NCBI GenBank assembly: GCA_042408965.1
Contig: JBHOQN010000125.1
Coordinates: 70,006-134,005, forward strand
Origin: Thermogemmatispora sp042408965
Lineage (GTDB): Bacteria > Chloroflexota > Ktedonobacteria > Ktedonobacterales > Ktedonobacteraceae
DNA length: 64,000 nt
Direction: 5' to 3'
Positions 24,452 to 33,695 of this stretch are shown in pieces (positions within the stretch are counted from its first letter, which is position 1; each line of letters opens with the position of its first letter). A program made the position numbers and the translations under genes. A model generated the notes under the pieces. That model was given only the letters and a program-made list of their open reading frames with translations, was not told where the DNA came from and did not search any database.

Positions 24452-25951
24452 TTATGCCTGTGTTGTACGTACTGGCTGACGCAGGCCAGTGCGCTGTAGC
24501 TCAGCGCGGAGCTGGTAGCTGATGTGGCAGGCGCAGGGCATACTGCTGATCACCCCCGCCTTCAGGAAGAGGCGGCCCTCCAGAGGATCAGCCTTACAGG
24601 GGGTCGTGCGGACATGGGCCAGGCCGTAGCGAGCGAGCAGGTGGCGCACCCACTGGTAGAGGCGCTGCTGTCGATGGGCCGAAGGGCGATACTTGTGCGC
24701 CTTGATGGCCGGCTCCATCTCCATGAGCAGCGGCGCGACCGTTGCCTCGGGGAAGGCGGTGCGCAGCACCCGGGGCATCTGGGGGGAGAAGCGCAGCACA
24801 TCGACGGTCATGCGCTGCAGGCGTGGCCCCAGGATGTCGGCCAGCATCTCGAAGAGGCGGTGATAGGCCTGTTTATAACCTGCGATCGGGATGATGGGAC
24901 CCAGGCGGATGGTGTGATCCAGAGCGCCGTGATCGATGGCCCAGGCCAGGCCACGCAGGCGCTCCTCCGGCGTGGCGCCCCCCGGCTCAAAGACGGCAGA
25001 GATCTCTGGCGCGTTCAGGCTGATGGCCATGAGCGCCAGGCGCCCCTCGAGGCGCAGATACGGCTCATAGACGCCCTTGGTCAGGAAGAACGAGACGACG
25101 CCCTGCGCGCTCGCCAGGTCCAGGATGGTCTGGACCAGTGACCCCCGACCTGTCTCGTCAACGAACCAGGGATCTTCCTCCACGGGACCGCCCAGCTCCG
25201 CCCAGTTGACCACACTGCCGCGCGGCAGCCGCTCCAGTTCCGGACGGACCTCCTCGAGGTTGAGGGCCACGCTCTTGAGGCCCATGCCCTGCAGACCGCG
25301 CAGATAGCAGAAGCGGCACTCAGCCGGGCAGACTCCCTGCGCGTAGTTGCCGCGGAGAAAGCCGCGGAGCGGCGTGGCCTGGCGCTCCTCCTCGGGCGGC
25401 CGGGTGCCCGCGATCCAGGTGCGGCTCCCCTGGCGATAGGCGACAATCGGGGTCCAGGCGCCGCAGGTCGTGCCGGCGCCCCCCACAAAGGGCGCAATGA
25501 ACTGGGGCTTCCCCGCGCCGCCGCGGCGGATGAGCAGCAGGATACGCGCCTTGCGCTGTGTCTCCTCCATGGCGGGCCAGAGCTGGCGATGCAGGGCCAG
25601 CGCGTGCTGCGCCGTCTCCTGGCGTCCCCGCTGCCACTGCAGGCGCACCTCCGCTGCCAGGGGACGCAGGCGCGCCGCCGCCTGCGCGGCCAGGGCTTCC
25701 TCCTGCGGCGTCTGCAGGGTCAGCACGACCTGCGGCGGACGCTCCGGCGCCAGGCGGCGGCGATTGGCCAGCAGCCGCTGCGCGCGCTCACCGGCCTCGC
25801 CCGTTGCGACGGCCGCGTCAAGCGCCACCAGGTCCACATCCTGCAGCCGCTCCAGCATCACCGGGGGCACGTCCTCCTCAGCGGCCCCGGCGCTGTCCTC
25901 GCCTCTGATCAGCAGCCTCCCCTGCTCTTCGGCTGGCTCTCCTGAGCGCAT
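24452..25951 (-). CDS. Radical SAM protein paired with TcmP
   Basis: 499 residues, ATG 25951 with AAAGGAG. A helical N-terminal region of about 200 residues precedes the cluster motif CPAECRFC (Cys208, Cys212, Cys215; CxxxCxxC) in GNYAQGVCPAECRFCYLRG. The barrel continues with VNWAELGG, VVSFFLTKG, LALMAISLNAPEI and IRLGPIIPIAGY, a layout that recalls spore-photoproduct-lyase-type enzymes. Extra Cys residues occur near the C-terminus (TTPCKADP and MPCACH). Whether it repairs nucleic acid or modifies another target is unknown. The TcmP-like gene follows 250 bases downstream. Confidence 0.8.
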   Translation of the reverse strand: MRSGEPAEEQGRLLIRGEDSAGAAEEDVPPVMLERLQDVDLVALDAAVATGEAGERAQRLLANRRRLAPERPPQVVLTLQTPQEEALAAQAAARLRPLAAEVRLQWQRGRQETAQHALALHRQLWPAMEETQRKARILLLIRRGGAGKPQFIAPFVGGAGTTCGAWTPIVAYRQGSRTWIAGTRPPEEERQATPLRGFLRGNYAQGVCPAECRFCYLRGLQGMGLKSVALNLEEVRPELERLPRGSVVNWAELGGPVEEDPWFVDETGRGSLVQTILDLASAQGVVSFFLTKGVYEPYLRLEGRLALMAISLNAPEISAVFEPGGATPEERLRGLAWAIDHGALDHTIRLGPIIPIAGYKQAYHRLFEMLADILGPRLQRMTVDVLRFSPQMPRVLRTAFPEATVAPLLMEMEPAIKAHKYRPSAHRQQRLYQWVRHLLARYGLAHVRTTPCKADPLEGRLFLKAGVISSMPCACHISYQLRAELQRTGLRQPVRTTQA

Positions 25952-26186
25952 CTCTCTTGCTCCTTTCTCTCCGTTGAATCAAGTGCGACTCGACAATAAT
26001 CGAATGTCTGTTCAAGTCCTCTGCTAAGTATAGCTGCTGGCTGGTGAAAAGTCGAGAGAGGCGGCAGAAAGAGGTGAGGTCCACCGAACGAGATCCCCTG
26101 GAGCCTGGAGATGCCAGAACGTCTGGAGATCACCGAAGGGAACGAGCAGCCCCACAGCAGCCCCCAGATTGTTCCTTACCGGCCCC

Positions 26187-26216
26187 TTGACATATAGCTC
26201 TGTCTTATGGTATCTA
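26187..26216 (+). promoter_or_regulatory. Promoter of the LacI-family gene
   Basis: TTGACA (26187-26192), 18-base spacer and TATCTA (26211-26216) in an AT-rich patch within the 389-base gap between the leftward radical SAM gene and the rightward LacI-family gene. The operator palindrome begins 13 bases after the -10 box. Confidence 0.65.
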
Positions 26217-26229
26217 ATCTCTATGCTGG

Positions 26230-26247
26230 TACGCAACCGGTTGCGTA
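26230..26247. promoter_or_regulatory. LacI-family operator, perfect 18-bp palindrome
   Basis: TACGCAACCGGTTGCGTA is its own reverse complement and has the central CG and AACCGGTT-type core seen in LacI/GalR-family operators. Placed at the expected transcription start of the regulator gene, it predicts negative autoregulation. I did not find a second copy upstream of the sugar operon. Confidence 0.75.
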
Positions 26248-26340
26248 GCAACAGATCCCGGTGTGGCCGGCGTCGCGGCTGCACTGGAGCGCGGGAGCAG
26301 CCGACGTTTTCACAGAGAAGTCTGCAGGGAGGGACCTTCC

Positions 26341-27432
26341 ATGACCGCTCATGGTAAGCATGCAACGAATGCATCCTCCGAGGAGCAGCATCTTGCCAGG
26401 CCCACACTGGCCGAGATTGCCAGGCGGGCAGGCGTCAACAAGTCCACCGTCTCGCGTGCCCTGCGCGACGATCCCTCCATTCCCCTGAAGACGCGCCAGC
26501 GCATCCAGCAGTTAGCAGCCCAGCTCAGCTATGTGCCCAACGCCAGTGCCCGTCATCTCAACCATGCTCGGACCGACACCATCGCCTTTGTATCCCGTGC
26601 CCTCAATCTTGATACCAGCGGAGCCGACCCCTTTCTCGTCGAGCTCCTCGCCGGTATTGCCGACGAGGCGGCCAATCATCATTTTGATGTCCTGCTGGTG
26701 CGGGCCGAAGAGGGCGAGCACGAGCTCGCCGTCTACCAGCGCATCCTGGGAGGACGTCACGCCGACGGCGTGATCCTCACCGACCTGCGACCACACGATC
26801 ACCGCCTCAAGTATTTCCGCAGCCATCCCTATCCGCACGTGCTCTTCGGGCGCTCCGCGGAGGACCTTGATCAGGCGCGCGCCTATCCCTATCCCTGGGC
26901 CGAGGTAGACAACCGCAGCGGAGCCCGTCTGGGCACCGAGCATCTCATCAGTCTGGGCCATCGGCGGATCGCCTTCATCGGTGGTGGAGACACCTACCAC
27001 TGGGAGCGTGATCGCCGAGCTGGTTATCGCGATGCCCTGGCGCAGGCCGGCCTTCCCTACGACCCGCGCCTCTGTATTCTCAGCGGCATTTCACAGAAAG
27101 ACGGCTATCTACTGACCAGGCAGCTCCTTTCCTGGGACGAACCACCCACCGCCATTTTCGCCATCAGCGATGTGCTCGCCGTTGGGGTCATGCGGGCAGC
27201 GCGTGATGCTGGTGTGACCATTGGACCCCAGTTCTCAGTCATTGGCTTCGATGGCCTCGGTCTGGGGTCGTATCTGACGCCATCGTTGACCACGCTACGC
27301 CAACCGATCAACGATGTTGGGCGCATCCTGGTACGTCTCCTGGTCAGCGTGCTCCGTAAGACACCGCCCGAAGAGCAGCATGTCCTGCTGCAGCCTGAGC
27401 TGATCATTCGCGCCTCAACGCGCGGACTCTAA
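26341..27432 (+). CDS. LacI-family transcriptional regulator of the sugar cluster
   Basis: 363 residues from ATG 26341 (AGGGAGGG upstream; the frame runs upstream through the promoter/operator, so 26263 is not a real start). The helix-turn-helix is PTLAEIARRAGVNKSTVSRALRDDPSIPLKTRQRIQ (about residues 22-58) and the periplasmic-binding-like effector domain follows, with HLISLGHRRIAFIGGG, PTAIFAISDVLAVGVMRAARD and FSVIGFDGLGLGSYLTPSLTTLRQP. It heads a run of same-strand carbohydrate genes and is its probable repressor, inactivated by an imported saccharide (inference). Confidence 0.92.
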   Translation: MTAHGKHATNASSEEQHLARPTLAEIARRAGVNKSTVSRALRDDPSIPLKTRQRIQQLAAQLSYVPNASARHLNHARTDTIAFVSRALNLDTSGADPFLVELLAGIADEAANHHFDVLLVRAEEGEHELAVYQRILGGRHADGVILTDLRPHDHRLKYFRSHPYPHVLFGRSAEDLDQARAYPYPWAEVDNRSGARLGTEHLISLGHRRIAFIGGGDTYHWERDRRAGYRDALAQAGLPYDPRLCILSGISQKDGYLLTRQLLSWDEPPTAIFAISDVLAVGVMRAARDAGVTIGPQFSVIGFDGLGLGSYLTPSLTTLRQPINDVGRILVRLLVSVLRKTPPEEQHVLLQPELIIRASTRGL

Positions 27433-27499
27433 CATCGTGTGCCGGTCGACCTGATCGGGGAAGGAGCCTCTTTCAGACCAGTAAGGCCGGATAGGAGAA

Positions 27500-29995
27500 A
27501 TGACCGTGGAACATGTGAGTGTAAGGCCATCCATGCAGACAGAGGCCGATGGGAAGCGCTGGTACGCGCTCAATGGCACACGCCTCTATGCGATTGCCAC
27601 CCTGGATGGCCGCTTCCCTGATCTGGGCTGGCATCAGCCAGGCGAAATGGGGGGCATCTGGGCACCGCCGATCAAGCTCCTCGATGGCTACTGGCTGGGG
27701 ATGTGCGTCCCTGCTCCACCGGCAGACGCTCCTCTGGAAGACAAGGTTGACAACGTTGTCTGGCTGACCACACCAATCACCTGGAGCGTTGCCCCCGAGG
27801 GTGTCACGCTGAGCTATCGCCTCCCCACGCTTGGCCTGCAGGTCACACGCCGCGAGTGGGTGGTCCCCACAGAGAGCGCGCTGGTCATTGAAGTGAGCAT
27901 TGACTATCTCGAGGGCGGGGCAGAGACGCGGGCGGAGTCCGCGCCGTGCGAGCCGCTCGAGGTCCTCTGCGGCTTCTTTGTGCGCAGCGATCTGCACGCT
28001 GCCTGGATGGCTGACGAGCGTCTCGGCTGGCACGATGGCGAAGATCTGGCCACATATGATGAGGAGCTGGCCGCCGTCGTGCTGCGCGATGCGCTCCATC
28101 CGGCCTGGACCGCCTGTGCAGGCGCCACCGTCGGACCCGACGCCTGTCAGACCGGCGACCATATCTGGGGGCCAGAACGCACCGGCGGGCGCGGTACCGG
28201 CGCCGCGCTCTGGTATCGATGCCGGGTCACCTCCGCCGGACCCGCGCATCTCAGCCTCCTCATCACCGGCCCCGCGCGCGACACGGGGTCGGCTACAGAC
28301 CTCTTTGCTCGCCTGACGCATGGGGGGAATGCCTCAGGCGGCCTGACGCACGCGCTCGTTGAGGCGCATCGCCGCGCTGGCGAGGCCTTCCGCGCGCCCT
28401 TCGAGCGCTGCGTCCTTGACTCGCCCGATCTGGCCTTCAATGAGGTCTTCGCCTGGGCCAAGGCTAACACCGCTCGCCTGCTGCTGGAGGTGCCCGGCAT
28501 TGGCACAGGGGTGATGGCCGGTCTGCCAGACTTCCCCTGGTGGTTCGGCTGCGATACTGCCTACGGCGTGCTGCCCATGCTGCCGGCCGGTCAGACCGCG
28601 GCGGCCATCGCCAGCCTGCGAACCCTGGCGACCATCGGCGAACGCTGCGACGCCCACGGCGCTGTGCCTCATGAAGTGCTCCCCTATGGCCAGATCTGGG
28701 CGAGCGGCAATCTGGTCGAGTCGCCACTCTTCGTGCGAGCACTGTATCACACCTACTGCTGGACAGGCGACCGTGGCCTGCTGGCAGAGCTATTCCCGTT
28801 CTGCCTGCGGGCGATCCAGCGCTGGCTGCTCGGCAGTGGCCATAGCCTGGGGGAGCTGGTGCCATGCGGCACCAGCATCGTCGAGACACCAGAGATGGCC
28901 GCTGACCTGGCGACGCTGGATGTCGCCGCCTATCTGGTGGAAGCCCTGGACTGCCTGGGCGAGCTGGCCGAGGAGCTGCCGGACGTCAGAGAGAGCGGCC
29001 TGGGGCAGGAGCTGCGTGACCACGCCGCGCAGATCCGCGCCCATGTGCGCGACGCCTGGTGGCTGCCCCAGGAGCGGCTCTTCGGCGATGTCTACGCCTC
29101 GCCCGCGCAGCTTCGTGCCTTGCTGGCAGACCTTCTGGGGCGTGCCTCCCAGGCCGAGTCGGGGTCTGACGCTCGCAAGGCCCTGCTGACCAGTGCCAGC
29201 CTCCTGCGCCGCGCGCTCGAGAGCCATGAGCGGCAGCCAGGCGCCGGAGAGACCCAGGCGCAGCCGCGTCCCTGGCTGCTGCATCACATGGTGCAGGCCC
29301 TGGCCGCGGATGCCGGCCTGCCGAGTAGAGAGCAGGCAGAGCAGCTGCTGGCGCGACTGGAAACGCCGGAGTGGCGTGGCCCCTTCGGCGTGGTCCTCAA
29401 CGCCGCGACCAACCAGCAGATCATGACCCTGCCTTCGGGCGCGCTGGCCGCCGGCGAGGCGCGCTACGCTCGTCCTGATCAGGCCCTGGACTGGATGCAG
29501 CGCATGGCCTCGGCCTTTGGTGCGGCCTCGCCGGGCACGCTCAGCGAGTACGCGCCGGCTGAGGGCTGCTTTCTACAGCTCTGGTCGAGCTACGGTATTA
29601 TCTGGCCTGTCGTGCATTATTTCTTCGGCCTGCGGCCGGCAGTGGCCGCGCGCCGCCTGCTGTGCGTGCCCCAGCTACCAACTACCTGGCCGCGCGCCGC
29701 CCTGCGTGACATTCCACTTGGCAGCGCCCACGTTGATGTCGAGCTGAGCGCCAGGCCCTCAGGCTTGCGCGTCTGCCTGCAGACGAGCGAGCCTGGCTGG
29801 GAGCTGGTACCTGGCGTGGCGCTTCCGCCGGAGAGGCGGATTGTCCAGGCTCGCTTGAACGATCAGCCGGTGGAGCTGAGCCCGGTCCGGCTAACCGGGT
29901 TCGAAGGGCGCACAACATGGGTGGCCCCGGCCATTCAGGGCACGACATCATATGAGTTCATTGTCACCTGGTCCATCGACTCCCCAGCGGTGTGA
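27500..29995 (+). CDS. Debranching-type (alpha/alpha)6 glycoside hydrolase
   Basis: 831 residues, ATG after AGGAG. The N-terminal 300 residues look like the beta-sandwich of amylo-alpha-1,6-glucosidase relatives, with RREWVVPTESALVIEVSIDY. The catalytic six-hairpin barrel shows DFPWWFGCDTAYGVLPMLPAGQTAAA (about 339-364) and CDAHGAVPHEVLPYGQIWASGN, then a C-terminal beta domain. The G-x-D-T element parallels FGRDTLWSLLL in the gene at 33696. No signal peptide, so it acts in the cytoplasm on imported oligosaccharides. Exact family and linkage not determined. Confidence 0.75.
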   Translation: MTVEHVSVRPSMQTEADGKRWYALNGTRLYAIATLDGRFPDLGWHQPGEMGGIWAPPIKLLDGYWLGMCVPAPPADAPLEDKVDNVVWLTTPITWSVAPEGVTLSYRLPTLGLQVTRREWVVPTESALVIEVSIDYLEGGAETRAESAPCEPLEVLCGFFVRSDLHAAWMADERLGWHDGEDLATYDEELAAVVLRDALHPAWTACAGATVGPDACQTGDHIWGPERTGGRGTGAALWYRCRVTSAGPAHLSLLITGPARDTGSATDLFARLTHGGNASGGLTHALVEAHRRAGEAFRAPFERCVLDSPDLAFNEVFAWAKANTARLLLEVPGIGTGVMAGLPDFPWWFGCDTAYGVLPMLPAGQTAAAIASLRTLATIGERCDAHGAVPHEVLPYGQIWASGNLVESPLFVRALYHTYCWTGDRGLLAELFPFCLRAIQRWLLGSGHSLGELVPCGTSIVETPEMAADLATLDVAAYLVEALDCLGELAEELPDVRESGLGQELRDHAAQIRAHVRDAWWLPQERLFGDVYASPAQLRALLADLLGRASQAESGSDARKALLTSASLLRRALESHERQPGAGETQAQPRPWLLHHMVQALAADAGLPSREQAEQLLARLETPEWRGPFGVVLNAATNQQIMTLPSGALAAGEARYARPDQALDWMQRMASAFGAASPGTLSEYAPAEGCFLQLWSSYGIIWPVVHYFFGLRPAVAARRLLCVPQLPTTWPRAALRDIPLGSAHVDVELSARPSGLRVCLQTSEPGWELVPGVALPPERRIVQARLNDQPVELSPVRLTGFEGRTTWVAPAIQGTTSYEFIVTWSIDSPAV

Positions 29996-30263
29996 AAGAA
30001 GGAGGGGGTGCCAGCCTGTAGATCGCCGGGCAGCATGCTGCCGTTCTGCTCACGTATCTGTCCTGCCAGCCAGCGTCTCTCATCTGGCTTGATTGAGGCG
30101 GCCAAGCATAAGCTGCTGTGGAGAGCGAGCCTCGTGCGCTCAAGAGTACGCAGATCTGCTGATGGTATGCAGCGTAACGATCGCATTGAGAGGCGACACG
30201 TGAGACAGAATTACTGTATGTATTGGTATAGCAGCCGATGCATCAAACAAAGGAGTTCGTACT

Positions 30264-31646
30264 ATGCAAAGCAAAGCGCGAAGAAGTATCTGGAGTGTCC
30301 TGGTAGCGCTCAGCCTGGCGGCACTCCTCGTAGCCTGCGGCGGTAGCACCAGCAGCGGGCCGTCGAGCGGCTCCGGTTCCAGCAGCGTCACGGGGCCGAA
30401 GAATGCCCTCGTGCGCTGTCCGAGCAACGCCAGCACCACCGCGGCCAGCCCCGAGACAGGCTCCATTCATCTAGTCGTGGCCGGCTGGTCCTCAACTCCG
30501 GCCGAGGATGCGCTCGTGCAGCAGGGCCTCAAGGGCTTTGAGAAGCTGCATCCCAACGTGACGGTGACCTGGACGCCCATTCCCGGTGACTATGCTACCA
30601 AGATGCGTGCCAACGTGGCCAGTGGCAATGTGCCTGATGTCTTCTATCTGCAGCCGCCGATGGCCCAGGAGTACATTCCTGCTGGCAAGCTGCTCAACCT
30701 CAGCCCCTACATGGCACGCGATCATGTCTCGCCATCAACGTTCTATCCCTCGCTGATGCAGGATTTCGACTGCGCTGATGGCACAGTCTTTGGCATCCCC
30801 AAGGACTGGAACTCCCTGGGACTGTTCTATAACAAGACGCTCTTCCAGCAGGCCGGCCTGGGCGATCCCTCCAACTGGACCTGGGACGAGCTGCAGAGCG
30901 CCGCGAAAAAGCTGACGAAGATCGGCAGCAGCGCGGCCAACAGCGTCTACGGCATTGCACTGCCCGCCGATGCCTCCCGCTGGGGCGCCTTCCTCTTTGC
31001 CAACGGCGGCCAGATGGTCTCCAGCGACGGCAAGCAGGCCATGTTCAATAACCAGGCCGGCATTCAGGCGGCGCAGTTCTACACCTCCTTCGAGTTAAAT
31101 CACACCGGCGTCATGCCCGGCGACGTCGGAGCGAGCTGGGATGGTGACGCCTTCGGCAAGCAGCAGGTGGCCATGACCCTGGAGGGTGGCTGGATGATCC
31201 CCTTCCTGGCGCAGAACTACCCCAAGGTGCAGTATGGCATCGCGCCTCTGCCCGTCGGACCCAGCGGCAAGCGCGGCAACCTGCTCTACACCAACGCCTG
31301 GGCGGCCTACTCTGGAACGAAGTACCCGGATATGGCCTGGGAGCTGATTAAGTACATGACCGGCACGGACTACCAGACGCAGGTGCTGCATGATGGTTTC
31401 GCCCTGCCGACGTTGACCTCGCTGGCCAGCGACTCCTACTTCCAGCAGAATCCGGGCGTCAAGGTGCTGCAGGATGGTGCGTCCTACGGTCAGGCCGACT
31501 TCTACGGCGTGGCCGATACGGAGATCCATACCGACGTGAGCAATGCTCTGCAGGCCATTATGCTGGGCAAGCAGTCCGTTGCTGATGCGCTGAACGCGGC
31601 GGCGCAGAAGGTCGATACCTGGATTCAGCAGAACGCTGCGCCTTGA
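30264..31646 (+). CDS. Sugar ABC transporter substrate-binding lipoprotein
   Basis: 460 residues; ATG after AAAGGAG. Lipoprotein signal with LVAC (Cys25) and a Ser/Gly-rich tether. The extracellular solute-binding protein family 1 fold is seen in TWTPIPGDYATKMRANVASGNVPDVFYLQPP, GIPKDWNSLGLFYNKTLFQQAGL and PSNWTWDELQSAAKKLTK, then YGIAPLPVGPSGKRGNLLYTNAWAAYSGTKYPDMAWELIKYMTG. It delivers a sugar or oligosaccharide to the two permeases encoded immediately downstream. The 268-base gap before it likely holds the transporter promoter, but I found no clear boxes. Confidence 0.94.
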   Translation: MQSKARRSIWSVLVALSLAALLVACGGSTSSGPSSGSGSSSVTGPKNALVRCPSNASTTAASPETGSIHLVVAGWSSTPAEDALVQQGLKGFEKLHPNVTVTWTPIPGDYATKMRANVASGNVPDVFYLQPPMAQEYIPAGKLLNLSPYMARDHVSPSTFYPSLMQDFDCADGTVFGIPKDWNSLGLFYNKTLFQQAGLGDPSNWTWDELQSAAKKLTKIGSSAANSVYGIALPADASRWGAFLFANGGQMVSSDGKQAMFNNQAGIQAAQFYTSFELNHTGVMPGDVGASWDGDAFGKQQVAMTLEGGWMIPFLAQNYPKVQYGIAPLPVGPSGKRGNLLYTNAWAAYSGTKYPDMAWELIKYMTGTDYQTQVLHDGFALPTLTSLASDSYFQQNPGVKVLQDGASYGQADFYGVADTEIHTDVSNALQAIMLGKQSVADALNAAAQKVDTWIQQNAAP

Positions 31647-31755
31647 TCGATGGGGGCACCTCTGGCGCCGTCCCGCACACTCTATGCGGGGTCAGGGCGG
31701 GTGTCACGCCAGGGCTGCCCCTCTTTCTCTCTGCATCTGCAAAAGGAGCATCAGC

Positions 31756-32697
31756 ATGCAACTGGCTACACCTGCTGGGGGTCGCAAGCGCCTCCCTCTG
31801 AAGATCAATCGGCGCAAGCTGCTCGATATTCTGACGGCCTACACCTTTCTGGCGCCCTATCTCATCGTGTTGATCGTCTTTACGCTCATTGCGATCATCA
31901 CCGCACTGAGCCTCAGCTTCTTTTACGTTGATTTCGGCTTCACCCAGCCGATTTTCTACGGCTTCAAAAACTATCTCAACATCTGGTACGATCTCACACA
32001 TGATGGTGATTTTGCGGTTGGACTGCGCAACTGTGTGATCTACACAGTAGGGGTTGTGACTCTGCAGACGATTCTGGCGCTCTTTCTGGCCCTCTTGCTG
32101 AATCAGAAGGTACGCGGACGCGGCTTCTTCCGCACGATGTTCTACCTGCCAGCTATGACCTCGTCGGTGGCCATCTCGCTGATCTTCTACTGGCTCTATC
32201 AGCCGCAGGGAGGGATCAACTACGTGCTGTCGTTGCTGCACATCCAGGGGCCGGCCTGGCTGGAGAACCCCTCGACGGCGCTGCCAGCCATCATGCTGCT
32301 GAATATCTGGACGACAGCGCCGACCTTCATGCTGATGTACCTGGCCGCGCTGCAGGATATTCCTACGACGCTCTACGAAGCGGCGCGTGTCGATGGAGCT
32401 ACGAGCTGGCAGATGCTCTGGAACATTACGGTGCCCTTGCTGCGTCCCGCAACCTTCGCGGTGGTGGCACTTGGCTCGATCGGGGCCTTTCAGATGTTCG
32501 ACCAGGCCTTTGTGATGGAGGGGGCGAGCGGTGAGCCGCTGCGGTCGACGCTCACAGCGGCGATGGTGATCTACGACACGGCCTTTCAGAAGTCGCTGAT
32601 GGGCCTGGCCTGTGCTCAGGCCTTTGTGCTCTTTCTCATCATCTTCGTGGTGACCCTCATTCAGAAGCGTTACATCGACGTGAACATTCAGTATTAG
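31756..32697 (+). CDS. Sugar ABC transporter permease (MalF/UgpA type)
   Basis: 313 residues from ATG 31756 with AAAAGGAG; an upstream frame start at 31684 has no ribosome site. Six membrane helices, beginning at LLDILTAYTFLAPYLIVLIVFTLI; the EAA coupling loop is YEAARVDGATSWQMLWNITVPLLRPA. Forms the translocation pore with the next gene product. Confidence 0.94.
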   Translation: MQLATPAGGRKRLPLKINRRKLLDILTAYTFLAPYLIVLIVFTLIAIITALSLSFFYVDFGFTQPIFYGFKNYLNIWYDLTHDGDFAVGLRNCVIYTVGVVTLQTILALFLALLLNQKVRGRGFFRTMFYLPAMTSSVAISLIFYWLYQPQGGINYVLSLLHIQGPAWLENPSTALPAIMLLNIWTTAPTFMLMYLAALQDIPTTLYEAARVDGATSWQMLWNITVPLLRPATFAVVALGSIGAFQMFDQAFVMEGASGEPLRSTLTAAMVIYDTAFQKSLMGLACAQAFVLFLIIFVVTLIQKRYIDVNIQY

Positions 32698-32758
32698 ACG
32701 GACCGATCCAGCCTCCGACCGGACCGGACGGGTTGTATAGAGTGCAAGGAGCAATACG

Positions 32759-33667
32759 ATGAGTACCATTGGTGGAGTTGCCAGAACAGAAGGGGCGCGT
32801 GCTGCCGCGGCGACGAAGGCGCTGAAGCAGCGGCCACCCGTGGGGGTGCGTCCGGGCCGTGTTCTGCTCTACGCAGTGTTAATCGCCTACGGTCTCTTCT
32901 CGCTGGCGCCGTTTCTGTTCGCCCTCTCTTCATCGTTCAAGACCTACGCGCAGATCCTGGCCTGGCCGCCGAGCCTCCTGCCCAATCCGGGGACGCTCGA
33001 CAACTATCGCTTCATCCTGAGCGGGTCACAGCTCTTCGGGCGCTACATTCTCAACTCGCTCATCTATGCCGGGGCGACGGCCATTCTCAACGTCATCCTG
33101 GCGGCGATGGCTGGCTATGCCTTCGGGCGCATGGAGTTTCCCGGTAAGAATGTCTTCTATCTGCTGACGCTGGCGGTGCTGATGATCCCCACGCAGCTGA
33201 TTCTCATTCCGAAGTTCCTCGTGGCCTATACGCTGGGTCTGACGGATAACTATGGCGGCCTGATCGTCCCGGCGATGGTGACGCCGACCTCGGTCTTTCT
33301 GATGACGCAGTTTTTGAAAACGCTGCCCCGCGAGCTGGAGGAGTCAGCGATGATCGATGGCTGTTCGCGCTTTCGCGCCTTCTGGCAGATCATCTTCCCA
33401 CTGGTGCGCCCGGCGGTGACGGTGGTAGCGCTGCTCTCCTTCCAGGGGGCGTGGAACGAGTTTCTCTGGCCGTTGATCGTGATGTCGCATCAGGAGAACT
33501 ATACGTTGACGGTGGGGCTGGCCTTCTTCAAGGGAAACTATGTCACGCAGTACAACCTGGTGCTGGCAGGAGCGATGATCTCCATTGCGCCGCTGGTGAT
33601 CATTTTCTTCATCTTCCAGCGCTACTTTATTCAGGGCCTGTCGACCTCGGGTCTGGCCGGCAGGTGA
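32759..33667 (+). CDS. Sugar ABC transporter permease (MalG/UgpE type)
   Basis: 302 residues, ATG after AAGGAG. Six predicted helices and the EAA loop EESAMIDGCSRFRAFWQIIFPLVRPA. Pairs with the preceding permease. No ATP-binding subunit is encoded in the cluster, so a shared MsmK/UgpC-type ATPase from elsewhere must serve it. Confidence 0.94.
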   Translation: MSTIGGVARTEGARAAAATKALKQRPPVGVRPGRVLLYAVLIAYGLFSLAPFLFALSSSFKTYAQILAWPPSLLPNPGTLDNYRFILSGSQLFGRYILNSLIYAGATAILNVILAAMAGYAFGRMEFPGKNVFYLLTLAVLMIPTQLILIPKFLVAYTLGLTDNYGGLIVPAMVTPTSVFLMTQFLKTLPRELEESAMIDGCSRFRAFWQIIFPLVRPAVTVVALLSFQGAWNEFLWPLIVMSHQENYTLTVGLAFFKGNYVTQYNLVLAGAMISIAPLVIIFFIFQRYFIQGLSTSGLAGR

Positions 33668-33695
33668 GCAGTTCAGGAAGAGATCTCTGCACATC

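Noticed and set aside
24524..25141. Long plus-strand frame across the radical SAM gene
   Set aside because: Antisense shadow: no ribosome site or recognisable motif, while the minus strand has clear radical SAM motifs.
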